Translations under genes and position numbers: made by a program
Shown here: positions 1-6,635 of the stretch, piece after piece
Position numbering within the stretch: position 1 is the stretch's first letter
Layout: each line of letters begins with the position of its first letter
Notes under the pieces: model-generated
The model's input: only the letters and a program-made list of their open reading frames with translations
Database searches by the model: none
Told to the model about the DNA's origin: nothing
Source of the DNA: an uncultured Candidatus Methylacidiphilales bacterium
GTDB taxonomy: Bacteria; Verrucomicrobiota; Verrucomicrobiia; Methylacidiphilales; CALFVM01
DNA: 8,204 bases
Direction: 5' to 3'
Assembly (NCBI GenBank): GCA_937928665.1
Contig: CALFVM010000216.1
Coordinates: 1-8,204 of the forward strand

Positions 1-829
1 TTGATTCCGGACTGGCCAGAAGGCAAATCCATTTTCCCGAACGCCAACGGCGTTTGATCCGAAGCTTGGCCGACAGGACAGCTCGGCGGACCGATTCCTC
101 CTGATCCGTGAGAATACCGGAGAGCACCAGGTGCCCGTCTGGTTTGCACCAGTTTCCGAAGAAGGGGAGAAATTTTTCGTGGAGTGCCGCAAACAGGTTG
201 GCGACAACAATGTCATAGGGGGCGGTTGGGACAAACGTTTCCACGGAGGCGATTTGAAACCGGACGGCCCGGCTTAGACCGTTTCTTTTCGCATTCCGTC
301 TGGCTTCTCGAATCGCCTCGGGGTCGTTGTCGAAAGCATCAGGCTTCCAGCCGAGTCGCGCGGCGGCCAGTGCCAGAACGCCGGAACCGGTGCCAACGTC
401 GAGGAGGGTGCCGGATGATCCCGGCCGGATGAGATCAGCCAGTCTTCGGAGACAAAGAGCAGTGGTGGCGTGTTGGCCGGTGCCAAAGGCCATACCGGCT
501 GGGATCCAGAGGTGGGCCGTGGCGGCCTTGTCCTTTCCAGCGGGCGTGGAAGAAAGAGTAAGTCGGTCGCCAATCGGGAGATGAAATTCGATTAAACCTG
601 TGGCGAGATCGGTGGTCAGGGTCCGGCGAATGATGGTGCCCCCAAACCGGCTGGTAACGCCACGGAGGGAGCGTTCGGTTGAGGCGTAGAGGTGAAGCCG
701 CGCGGACCGACCACCCGGCAGGAGGGTGGCAGAAAAGGTGGTCCCGGAAAGGGCTCCGATCCGCTCTTCCCAGGCATCCAGGAGCCGGGCAGGAACCAGT
801 CTGGACCATTGCCAATAGAATGTGGTCAA
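1..829 (-). CDS. prmA: Ribosomal protein L11 methyltransferase PrmA, 3'-truncated by window edge
   Basis: PrmA is a cytoplasmic SAM-dependent enzyme that methylates ribosomal protein L11. I read 276 codons in one open frame ending at the window edge. The family signature AFGTGQH is at residues 114-120, with IPAGM just before it. SAM-binding motif I, LLDVGTGSGVLALAA, is at 142-156, the acidic ribose-binding region DNDP at 167-170, and VVANL at 208-212. The N-terminal ~100 residues are divergent, as expected for the substrate-binding domain. The start is TTG at 829: the frame has a TAA at 835-833, so nothing farther upstream is possible, and GAGAAGGA sits about 8 bases before the TTG. The E. 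coli protein is 293 residues, and the segment GKWICLL at 266-271 resembles the family's C-terminal strand, so only a short tail should be missing. The start lies 3 bases after the upstream secreted-protein gene, implying co-transcription. Family identity is firm; the exact 3' end is outside the window. Confidence 0.93.
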   Translation of the reverse strand, partial: MTTFYWQWSRLVPARLLDAWEERIGALSGTTFSATLLPGGRSARLHLYASTERSLRGVTSRFGGTIIRRTLTTDLATGLIEFHLPIGDRLTLSSTPAGKDKAATAHLWIPAGMAFGTGQHATTALCLRRLADLIRPGSSGTLLDVGTGSGVLALAAARLGWKPDAFDNDPEAIREARRNAKRNGLSRAVRFQIASVETFVPTAPYDIVVANLFAALHEKFLPFFGNWCKPDGHLVLSGILTDQEESVRRAVLSAKLRIKRRWRSGKWICLLASPES

Positions 830-832
830 CGC

Positions 833-1546
833 TTAATCCTTCTCGCGCGGGGTAAAGGCTCGGGGACCAGAGTCTGGGAGTTTCGGCACCGGGAGACCGA
901 AGAGTTCGGGATGATCGGTCCGGTCAGAAGAATGTCCGGGAGCAACATGCTCAAAAAAATCGAAGAAGCGCAGGGAGCACTGGAGCCGTCGCTGGCCCTT
1001 GGTGTCAATCTTGGGGTTGACCTGGATAATGGCCTGGGAAAAGGGGGCGGCATTTTTCATGGCGAGAGCCCGCCGACGCACCTGGTCTACCGGAAGGGAC
1101 CGGTCTTTGATCAGCGTGTCGAGGGCCTCAAGGTCGGCGCGTTGAATCGGGTGCCAAAGTCGGCGTTGTAGATCCGGATCGATTCGTGCCGCCACGACGT
1201 TAACGAAGCACTTATGGGTACCGACCTGATCCCAAAAGCCAACGATGAGGAGGTAAGGTTCGTCGATGTCGAACTGGCGCAGGGCGTCTCCCATTCCGAT
1301 CGGAGTGCCGTAGCGGGTGGCCTTCGGATTCACAGGAATTTTGCCATAATCGCGGTTGGCTTCCGCTGGGATATCCCATTTTTGGGTATAACCGTCCGGG
1401 GTGTATCCGCCGAAGAACTGGTTCCGAATCCACTCCTCAAAAGCGACTCCGTGCTGCTGGACCTCCTGCGCACGAAGCGGTGCGGGAGAAAACAACAAAA
1501 CCCAACCGGCCGCGAGGGCGATCAGCGCAGGCACCGTGCGGGCCAC
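833..1546 (-). CDS. Uncharacterised secreted protein, 237 aa, between folE2 and prmA
   Basis: I do not recognise a named family. With GTG at 1546 the protein has 237 residues. Residues 1-26 form a Sec-type signal peptide: Arg at 3, a hydrophobic core at about 6-24, and a likely cut after LRA (26) before QE, so it should act in the periplasm or outside the cell. The open frame extends upstream to 1855, but that part lies wholly inside folE2 and would bury the signal peptide, so GTG 1546 is preferred; it has no strong Shine-Dalgarno. The mature part is soluble and charged: EEW at 37-39, KWDIPAE at 56-62, IPVNPK at 70-75, then GMGDALRQF at 84-92 and a strand-like LLIVGFW at 99-105. This order (Glu, Asp, Lys after a beta strand, then a hydrophobic strand) weakly resembles a restriction-endonuclease-like core, although the usual D/E two before the Lys is Asn73. 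That is inference only. It starts 4 bases after the folE2 stop and ends 3 bases before prmA. Confidence 0.75.
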   Translation of the reverse strand: MARTVPALIALAAGWVLLFSPAPLRAQEVQQHGVAFEEWIRNQFFGGYTPDGYTQKWDIPAEANRDYGKIPVNPKATRYGTPIGMGDALRQFDIDEPYLLIVGFWDQVGTHKCFVNVVAARIDPDLQRRLWHPIQRADLEALDTLIKDRSLPVDQVRRRALAMKNAAPFSQAIIQVNPKIDTKGQRRLQCSLRFFDFFEHVAPGHSSDRTDHPELFGLPVPKLPDSGPRAFTPREKD

Positions 1547-1550
1547 GAAG

Positions 1551-2339
1551 TCAGGGCTGCTCGATAACCGCGTAGGCGGAGTGGTTGTGAATGCTTTCAA
1601 AGTTCTCCACCTCGACGCGGAACCAGACAATCCGAGGATCTTGCCGACAACGGAGAGCGATATTACGCGAGAGATCTTCGACAAAAACCGGGTTATCATA
1701 AGCCCGTTCTGTGACGAACTTTTCATCAGGTCGTTTGAGAACCGAGTAAAGCTCGGCACTGGCGGATGCCTCCACCAGGGCAATAAGTTCTTCAATCCAA
1801 ACCGTGTCATTAAACATAACGTCGAGATCAACAATACCGCGTTGGTTGTGGGCACCCCGCTCGCTGATGTTCCGGCTGCAGGGACAAAGAGTGGTCACGG
1901 GGACCTGGACCCCCAGCTTGAAATCAATTTCCTTGCCGTGAATGGAGGCATCAAAGCGGGCCACGTAATCCATCAACCCGACGGATCCGGAGACCGGGGC
2001 TTTCTTCTCAATAAAGTAAGGGAACTCCATGGAGATGTGAGCTGACTCAGCCTTCAGCCGGTCCTGGAGATCGCGGAGAATATCCGGGATGTTTTCAACA
2101 TGAATCAAGCGACCGTGGGCGTGAAGGGCCTCGACGAAACGGCTCATGTGGGTGCCTTTGAAATGGTGAGGGAGATCAACGGAAAGGGACAGAGTAGCCA
2201 CGGTGCTTTGACGCTTGCAGGCGCGGTCGGCAACCTCAATGGGGTGTCTCAGCCGTTTGACCCCCACGCGGTCGATGGCAATTTGCCGGGCGTCATTTTG
2301 GCTCTGAGTGTCCTGTAAGTTTGGGTTGGCTTGGATCAT
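1551..2339 (-). CDS. folE2: GTP cyclohydrolase IB (FolE2)
   Basis: FolE2 converts GTP to 7,8-dihydroneopterin triphosphate, the first step of tetrahydrofolate and queuosine-precursor synthesis. It is the alternative, less strictly zinc-dependent form that replaces FolE in many bacteria. The 262 residues match the usual family length. The N-terminus carries the typical D-TQ-D-R-I-I-RVGVK region (residues 10-28). HISMEFPYF is at 101-109 and TTLCPCSRNIS at 149-159, followed by GAHNQRG at 162-168. By comparison with the Neisseria gonorrhoeae enzyme as I remember it (metal ligands Cys147, Glu216, Glu243, His246, plus His159), all five positions fit at a constant offset of five: Cys152, His164, Glu221, Glu248 and His251, so the active site looks complete. 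The ATG at 2339 has no clear Shine-Dalgarno before it. An SDR gene lies 64 bases upstream on the same strand, and the secreted-protein gene starts 4 bases downstream. Identification is secure. Confidence 0.96.
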   Translation of the reverse strand: MIQANPNLQDTQSQNDARQIAIDRVGVKRLRHPIEVADRACKRQSTVATLSLSVDLPHHFKGTHMSRFVEALHAHGRLIHVENIPDILRDLQDRLKAESAHISMEFPYFIEKKAPVSGSVGLMDYVARFDASIHGKEIDFKLGVQVPVTTLCPCSRNISERGAHNQRGIVDLDVMFNDTVWIEELIALVEASASAELYSVLKRPDEKFVTERAYDNPVFVEDLSRNIALRCRQDPRIVWFRVEVENFESIHNHSAYAVIEQP

Positions 2340-2403
2340 ACGATTAAGTCGGAGGGTAAGGCAGCCTTCGTAAAAGTAAAATCTGTTGAGGTCTTTAGCT
2401 TGG

Positions 2404-3135
2404 TCAGCGTAGATTCCAGCCCCCGCTTACCACGAGATTTGAGCCGGACAGGTAGGAGGCGTCCGGGGAGATAATAAAGCGGAGGGCGGCGATTACGTCG
2501 GGGAAGGTCCCGAATCGGCCGACGGGAATGGTTTCCACCGGCGGCAGGTCCACGCTGTTTTCGAGAAAGCCGGGTGAAATCATATTAGCCGTGATCCCGT
2601 GCGGTGCCTCGCTGCGCGCCCACGAACGGGTGAGCATCCAAACCCCGGTCTTCCCCACATGATAGCCAAGTGCCAAATCGCGGGCTCCCGGTCGGTCACA
2701 ACTTGAATCCCCGATCATTACTAATCGTCCGGAGCCGCTCCGGCGGAGCATGGGAAGAAGAGCCTGTGTGGCCAGGAAAGTGGCGGTGGCCGTGGAGTGA
2801 AGTCCGGCGAGCCAGTCGGCTTCCGTGAGTTCCTCAATGGGACCGCCCACATAGCTGCCGGCATTGTTGACGAGAATCCGGACCGTTCCACCGAGAACAG
2901 ACGCACCAGCCGCTAAAGCGGCTGCACCTGCCCCCTGGGTCAAATCGGCCAGGACGATATGTGCGCGACGCCCGATTTGTTGCACTGCGGCTGCTGTCGC
3001 CTGGGCCCCGTCTGAGTTCGAGCGGGCGTGCACGAGGACATCGTAGCCATCGCGGGCCAAGGCGATGGCCAAGGCAGCGCCAAGTCCGCCTCCCGCACCG
3101 GTTATGATCGCTAAAGGGACTTCCGAGGTTTGCAT
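2404..3135 (-). CDS. Short-chain dehydrogenase/reductase (SDR), NAD(P)-dependent
   Basis: A cytoplasmic oxidoreductase of the classical SDR superfamily. From the ATG at 3135 it has 243 residues, the usual size. The Rossmann cofactor motif TGAGGGLG is at 12-19, DL at 64-65, NNAG at 90-93, the catalytic serine at 144/145, and YxxxK as Tyr158 and Lys162. The tail IPVGRFGT (203-210) and YLSGSNLVVSGGWNL (228-242) is typical of FabG-like SDRs. By alignment to the common DW...N pattern, the helix-4 Asn of the catalytic tetrad appears to be Thr115. The frame also allows TTG at 3183 and ATG at 3177; I prefer 3135 because it puts the glycine motif about 11 residues from the start, although no strong Shine-Dalgarno supports any choice. 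The substrate cannot be read from the sequence. Its position 64 bases before folE2 makes a pteridine-type reductase (FolM/PTR1-like role) possible, but this is inference from neighbourhood. A lipoprotein gene diverges from it 77 bases upstream. Confidence 0.9.
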   Translation of the reverse strand: MQTSEVPLAIITGAGGGLGAALAIALARDGYDVLVHARSNSDGAQATAAAVQQIGRRAHIVLADLTQGAGAAALAAGASVLGGTVRILVNNAGSYVGGPIEELTEADWLAGLHSTATATFLATQALLPMLRRSGSGRLVMIGDSSCDRPGARDLALGYHVGKTGVWMLTRSWARSEAPHGITANMISPGFLENSVDLPPVETIPVGRFGTFPDVIAALRFIISPDASYLSGSNLVVSGGWNLR

Positions 3136-3212
3136 TTCTTCAGGATAGCCGCTGGGCCGCCCACGTCGATTTCGCATTCCCAAGGGGCGTTTTCGCCGTC
3201 ATTCTTTCGGGT

Positions 3213-3734
3213 ATGAATTTTCGTGGTGTCGCCATTTGTCTGATCGCGGTCTCCCTGTCCAGTTGCGTGCCGGTGGTCGAAGTTCCTGTGGCACCGCCTT
3301 TGCCGGAACTGGCGCGTGGTGTGGAAGGCACGGCACGGATCACGCTACGGCAGGGTTATGTGAATCCGCTTGATGGGATGGAAGTGCTTGTGTGCACGCC
3401 GGCAGCCGAGCGGCCCATCATTGAGGCTCGAAACGCCGCCTGGTTGGAGCGGGCGCCGCCGCACAATTTTGGGGACGGCTACGAAAATCTCGACCTCGTG
3501 GCGATTGGTCTTCGAGCCCAGGATTTTGAGGTGACGCGGGGACGCACGGATGACTTTGGCCGGTACCAGATTGAGCTAGAGCCCGGTTCTTACCTCCTTT
3601 ATGCGCAATACCGGAGCCGCTACGCGGCCGGTTATTGGCTGGTGCCATTCGAGGTTTCGGAAAATGGTGTCACCAAGCTTGACCTGGATAACAGCAACAT
3701 GAAGGAAATCTTTAATCGGCGGATCACCTTTTAG
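3213..3734 (+). CDS. Lipoprotein with transthyretin/carboxypeptidase-regulatory-like domain
   Basis: Not a named family that I recognise. The 173-residue product begins with a short lipoprotein signal: Arg4, a hydrophobic stretch at 5-15, and a lipobox LSSC with Cys18 as the lipidated residue. The residue after Cys is Val, so there is no Asp inner-membrane retention signal and outer-membrane sorting is plausible. A proline-rich linker (20-31) follows. The body contains GVEGTARITL at 36-45 and TDDFGRYQIELEPGSYLL at 112-129. The latter is the turn-strand pattern DxxGxYxxxLxPGxYxL typical of carboxypeptidase-regulatory/transthyretin-like beta-sandwich domains, which usually carry out binding or structural roles outside the cytoplasm. 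An insert of about 45 residues (60-105) separates the two halves. The ATG at 3213 lacks a clear Shine-Dalgarno. It stands alone: the SDR gene diverges on its left and the helicase gene converges on its right. Ligand and function are unknown. Confidence 0.85.
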   Translation: MNFRGVAICLIAVSLSSCVPVVEVPVAPPLPELARGVEGTARITLRQGYVNPLDGMEVLVCTPAAERPIIEARNAAWLERAPPHNFGDGYENLDLVAIGLRAQDFEVTRGRTDDFGRYQIELEPGSYLLYAQYRSRYAAGYWLVPFEVSENGVTKLDLDNSNMKEIFNRRITF

Positions 3735-3813
3735 TCCGCCCTTTGGGAAAAACGTAAATCCTCTCTGCCGACCCGCCCATGTCTGGGCTAAACCCGCTGG
3801 GTGCCCCTTCGCT

Positions 3814-5802
3814 CTACGCATCCCAGGCCGCTTCCGTCTCCACCCGCCAGACGTTGCAGAGGTCTACGGAAATCTCGTTGAGAAAACGCGAGGGTTTCTG
3901 CCAGATGTCGCCCTGGCCACCGATCATCCGTAATTTTGGATAGATCAGATAGAGTTCGTCCTGAGCCCGGGTGACCGCAACGTAAAAGAGGCGACGTTCT
4001 TCCTCCTCACCCTCGGTGGTTTCCGCCGAGCGGGCGGACGGGAAGAGCCCATCGCAGAGCATGATAACGAAGACCACTTTCCACTCCAGACCTTTGGCCT
4101 GGTGAATGGTGCTAAGGCGGAGTGCTTCATCGTCTTGCGCCGGTGCGGCGGGCGCAGTGCTTTCTCCGTCGAGGTTTGTCATCAGGGAAAGCTCGGCCAG
4201 AAACTCGGCTGAGTCTTCGAATCCGGATGCAAAGTCAATGATTTGCCGGACATCCTCCAGCCGGTTCCTGGCATTGGAGTAGGTCCGCTTGAGGTGGTCT
4301 TCATAGACAGCGTCCAGCACCAGTTTGAGTTGGACAGCGGGGCCTTGTCGGCCGATGAGTTCGGTAAGTTGCTGGTGGGTTGCGCCCCATTGTTTCCACG
4401 GCCCGGCCGCTTTATCGGGCACCTTGATCCGCTCCCATGGGGTTCCGCCCGCCCGTGCTTGCCAGATCCGCGCCGCGGTCCGGGCACCCACCCCGGGCAG
4501 CAGCATGGCGATGCGTTTGAAGGCGAGTTCGTCTCGATCGTTGATCGCATATTTCAGGTAAGCCGCCATGTCCTTGATGTGGGCTTGTTCGAAGAAACGA
4601 AGACCGGAGGTGATCTGAAATGGAATGTTGCGCCGGGTAAGTTCCATCTGCAGTTCCATGCAGTGAAAGTGGGATCGGTAGAGGACGGCCATGTCGGAGA
4701 GGTCGATCCCCTCCTCGCGCAACTCCAGAGCCCGCTGGGCGACGAACATGGCCTGCTGCCGGGCATCGCCCAGGGGAATAACAGCCGGTTTGGCACCGCC
4801 CTCCCGCACGGCCCGAAGTTCCTTGGCAAATTGGTTGGCGTTGTGGGCGATGGAGGAATTGGCCAGGTGGAGAATCCCGGGCACCGAGCGGTAGTTGGTC
4901 TCGATCCGGATAATCTCGGTCCCCGGATGCCGGTCGGGAAAGCGCATGATATTGGCGAAGTTTGCCCCCCGCCATGAATAGATGCTCTGGGCGTCGTCGC
5001 CGACCACCATCACCTGATGGTGTCGCTCTGCCAGTAAATCGATGAAATCGCTCTGGATGCGGTTAGTGTCCTGGTACTCATCCACCAGGAGGTGTTGAAA
5101 CTTTTCCTGATAACGGTCACAGATTTCGGGGTGTTCCCGGAAGAGCCGAAGGGGAAGACGGAGGAGGTCATCATAATCAACCGCATTATTGGCCTGTTTC
5201 CGGGCGGTGTAGGCGATCCGGACCCGGTCGATTCCTTCAATCACTTCTTCAAAGTAAGGGAACTGTGCCGAGACGATTTCGGGAAGCGTTTTGTCAGTGT
5301 TGGCGGCCAAACCGAAGAGTTCCCCGAGGACATCAGGTTTGGGGAAGCGTTTGTCCTTTGGATCGATCCCGGCGTCAGGAATGGACGCGGCAATGACATC
5401 CCGGGCGTCTTCGCGGTCCAGGATGGTGAAGCCGTCCGCCAAGCCCGCTTCGGCGGCGTGCCGCCGCAACAGACGGTGTCCGACGTGGTGAAAGGTGCCA
5501 CCCCACAAACGGGAAAGATCATGTGGGATGAGTTCGGTCACCCGGCGCAGCATTTCCTTGGCTGCTTTGTTGGTGAAGGTCAGGAGGAGAATGCGCTCAG
5601 CCGGAACGCCGGACTCGAGCAAAAAGGCGACGCGATAGGTCAACGTCCGGGTTTTCCCGCTGCCCGCTCCCGCGATCACCAGGAGGGGGCCCGGATCAGC
5701 CGTGGCCGCGGCAAACTGCTCTTCGTTCAGGGCCCCGGCGTAGTCGAGATGAAATTGGGCCGGACTCGGAGCCGAGGGCTTCAGCGTGTAATGGAAAGAC
5801 AT
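3814..5802 (-). CDS. UvrD/PcrA-like superfamily 1A ATP-dependent DNA helicase
   Basis: A 3'-to-5' type SF1A helicase, expected to act in DNA repair or replication restart. All motifs are present in order in 662 residues: Q motif LNEEQ (25-29, Gln29), Walker A GAGSGKT (45-51), motif Ia LTFTNKAAKEM (74-84), motif II with DEYQDT (241-246), motif III VVGDDAQSIYSWRGA (266-280), motif IV ETNYRS (301-306), motif V STIHQAKGLEW (564-574) and motif VI EEERRLFYVAVTRAQ (600-614). Catalytic residues look intact. It is shorter than typical PcrA/UvrD (around 720 residues), ending about 45 residues after motif VI, so the tudor-like C-terminal extension that contacts RNA polymerase in UvrD/PcrA is probably absent. 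I therefore leave the symbol blank. The ATG at 5802 has AGGA 8 bases upstream and lies inside the 3' end of hisA, overlapping it by 22 bases, which suggests translational coupling. The lipoprotein gene converges from the left with a 79-base gap. Confidence 0.95.
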   Translation of the reverse strand: MSFHYTLKPSAPSPAQFHLDYAGALNEEQFAAATADPGPLLVIAGAGSGKTRTLTYRVAFLLESGVPAERILLLTFTNKAAKEMLRRVTELIPHDLSRLWGGTFHHVGHRLLRRHAAEAGLADGFTILDREDARDVIAASIPDAGIDPKDKRFPKPDVLGELFGLAANTDKTLPEIVSAQFPYFEEVIEGIDRVRIAYTARKQANNAVDYDDLLRLPLRLFREHPEICDRYQEKFQHLLVDEYQDTNRIQSDFIDLLAERHHQVMVVGDDAQSIYSWRGANFANIMRFPDRHPGTEIIRIETNYRSVPGILHLANSSIAHNANQFAKELRAVREGGAKPAVIPLGDARQQAMFVAQRALELREEGIDLSDMAVLYRSHFHCMELQMELTRRNIPFQITSGLRFFEQAHIKDMAAYLKYAINDRDELAFKRIAMLLPGVGARTAARIWQARAGGTPWERIKVPDKAAGPWKQWGATHQQLTELIGRQGPAVQLKLVLDAVYEDHLKRTYSNARNRLEDVRQIIDFASGFEDSAEFLAELSLMTNLDGESTAPAAPAQDDEALRLSTIHQAKGLEWKVVFVIMLCDGLFPSARSAETTEGEEEERRLFYVAVTRAQDELYLIYPKLRMIGGQGDIWQKPSRFLNEISVDLCNVWRVETEAAWDA

Positions 5803-6500
5803 TCCGCAATTCCTATCCGGCCCTCGTAAAGGGCTTTGCCCAAGATGGCTCCATGCAATTTAGGCACAGCGGCCAACCGTCGGATGTCCTCAACGCAGGA
5901 GACCCCACCCGAGGCGATGACGTTGATTTCCACTGCAGAGGCCATTTCCTGCATGGCCTCCACGTTGGGCCCGAGGAGCATTCCGTCGGTCGCAATGTCA
6001 GTGTAGACGATGGTCTGGGCTCCCTCAGCCTCGATCTGCTGTGCCAGGGCCAGCGCATTGGTCTGGGAAGTCTCTGTCCAGCCACGCGTGGAAACTTTTC
6101 CGTCTTTGGCGTCGATTCCCACGACCACCCGATCGCCGCCGAAAGCCCGGACCGCTTCTCCGACAAACGAAGGATCTTCGCAGGCCCGGCTCCCCAGGAT
6201 GACCCTGGCTACTCCGGTCGCCAGGGCGCGGTCGGCCGCCGCGATGGAGCGGATGCCACCACCCAATTGGACAGGAATGGAGAGGCGAGAGATCATGCGG
6301 GCGACCACGGGCAAGTTGATCTGCTCTCCGGTGAAGGCGGCGTCCAAATCCACCACATGAAGCCACTCCGCTCCATCCACCTGCCACCGTTCGGCTACGG
6401 AGGCTGGGTCGTGGCTATACACGGTTTTCCGATCTTGGCGACCCTGCTCAAGTCGGACCACTTGCCCCCCCATTAAATCGATCGCCGGATAGAGCTTCAT
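5781..6500 (-). CDS. hisA: Phosphoribosylformimino-5-aminoimidazole carboxamide ribotide isomerase (HisA)
   Basis: HisA catalyses the Amadori isomerisation of ProFAR to PRFAR, the fourth step of histidine biosynthesis, in the cytoplasm. The 239-residue protein is a complete (beta/alpha)8 barrel. The N-terminal strand LYPAIDLMGGQVVRL (3-17) carries the catalytic Asp8, and VVGIDAKDGKV (126-136) carries the second catalytic acid, Asp130. Phosphate-binding loops are GGGIR (80-84) with GSR (103-105), and ASGGVS (196-201) with GKALYEGR (221-228). YTDIATDGML (166-175) and the Trp of GWTE (140-143) also fit HisA rather than HisF, which normally begins with a Cys-x-Asp strand. The ATG at 6500 has no clear Shine-Dalgarno. 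Its only co-directional neighbour is the helicase gene, whose start overlaps the hisA end, so hisA here sits outside a compact his operon. Identity is firm. Confidence 0.96.
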   Translation of the reverse strand: MKLYPAIDLMGGQVVRLEQGRQDRKTVYSHDPASVAERWQVDGAEWLHVVDLDAAFTGEQINLPVVARMISRLSIPVQLGGGIRSIAAADRALATGVARVILGSRACEDPSFVGEAVRAFGGDRVVVGIDAKDGKVSTRGWTETSQTNALALAQQIEAEGAQTIVYTDIATDGMLLGPNVEAMQEMASAVEINVIASGGVSCVEDIRRLAAVPKLHGAILGKALYEGRIGIAECLSITR

Positions 6501-6635
6501 AGATACCAGGGCGGTAGGCTAAGCTCGCAATTCCCGGAAGGCAACCGCCCCGAGACCGGAACGATTGGGGTGCGACCGCAGACTGGCTTTGCCGGAGAAA
6601 TCGCTCTAGATTGTTAGGAAATAAAAACCGCTCCC
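6501..6635. promoter_or_regulatory. Divergent intergenic region between hisA and the gspJ-like gene
   Basis: Both flanking genes read outward, so promoters for each must lie here or inside the neighbouring gene; this is inference. On the minus strand, TTGCCT and TAGCCT spaced 17 bases apart sit close to hisA, but they match sigma-70 boxes poorly. An inverted repeat GGGCGGT/ACCGCCC (6509-6515 and 6544-6550) would place a hairpin 8 bases before the hisA ATG. The strip next to the gspJ-like gene (about 6605-6627) is AT-rich, unlike the rest. No RNA gene or ORF is visible. Confidence 0.4.

Noticed and set aside
435..815. Minus-strand frame of 126 codons in the prmA region
   Set aside because: It is a shifted frame of prmA; the true frame carries the AFGTGQH and SAM-binding motifs.
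1547..1855. N-terminal extension of the secreted-protein frame into folE2
   Set aside because: It overlaps folE2 coding sequence in another frame, has no domain, and would place the signal peptide about 100 residues inside the protein.
2340..2403. AT-richer gap between the SDR and folE2 as a folE2 promoter or riboswitch
   Set aside because: No convincing -35/-10 pair and far too short for a known folate-type riboswitch; nothing can be supported beyond base composition.
3775..3788. Possible terminator hairpin GCCCA-TGTC-TGGGC between the convergent lipoprotein and helicase genes
   Set aside because: The stem is only 5 bp and no run of T follows directly on either strand; such short repeats are expected by chance.
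4243..4977. Open plus-strand frame of 244 codons opposite the helicase gene
   Set aside because: Same reason: a shadow of the helicase coding pattern without domains of its own.
5092..5829. Open plus-strand frame of 245 codons opposite the helicase gene
   Set aside because: It lies fully antisense to a helicase with all motifs intact, and its translation shows no recognisable domain. Long antisense frames are common opposite GC-rich genes.
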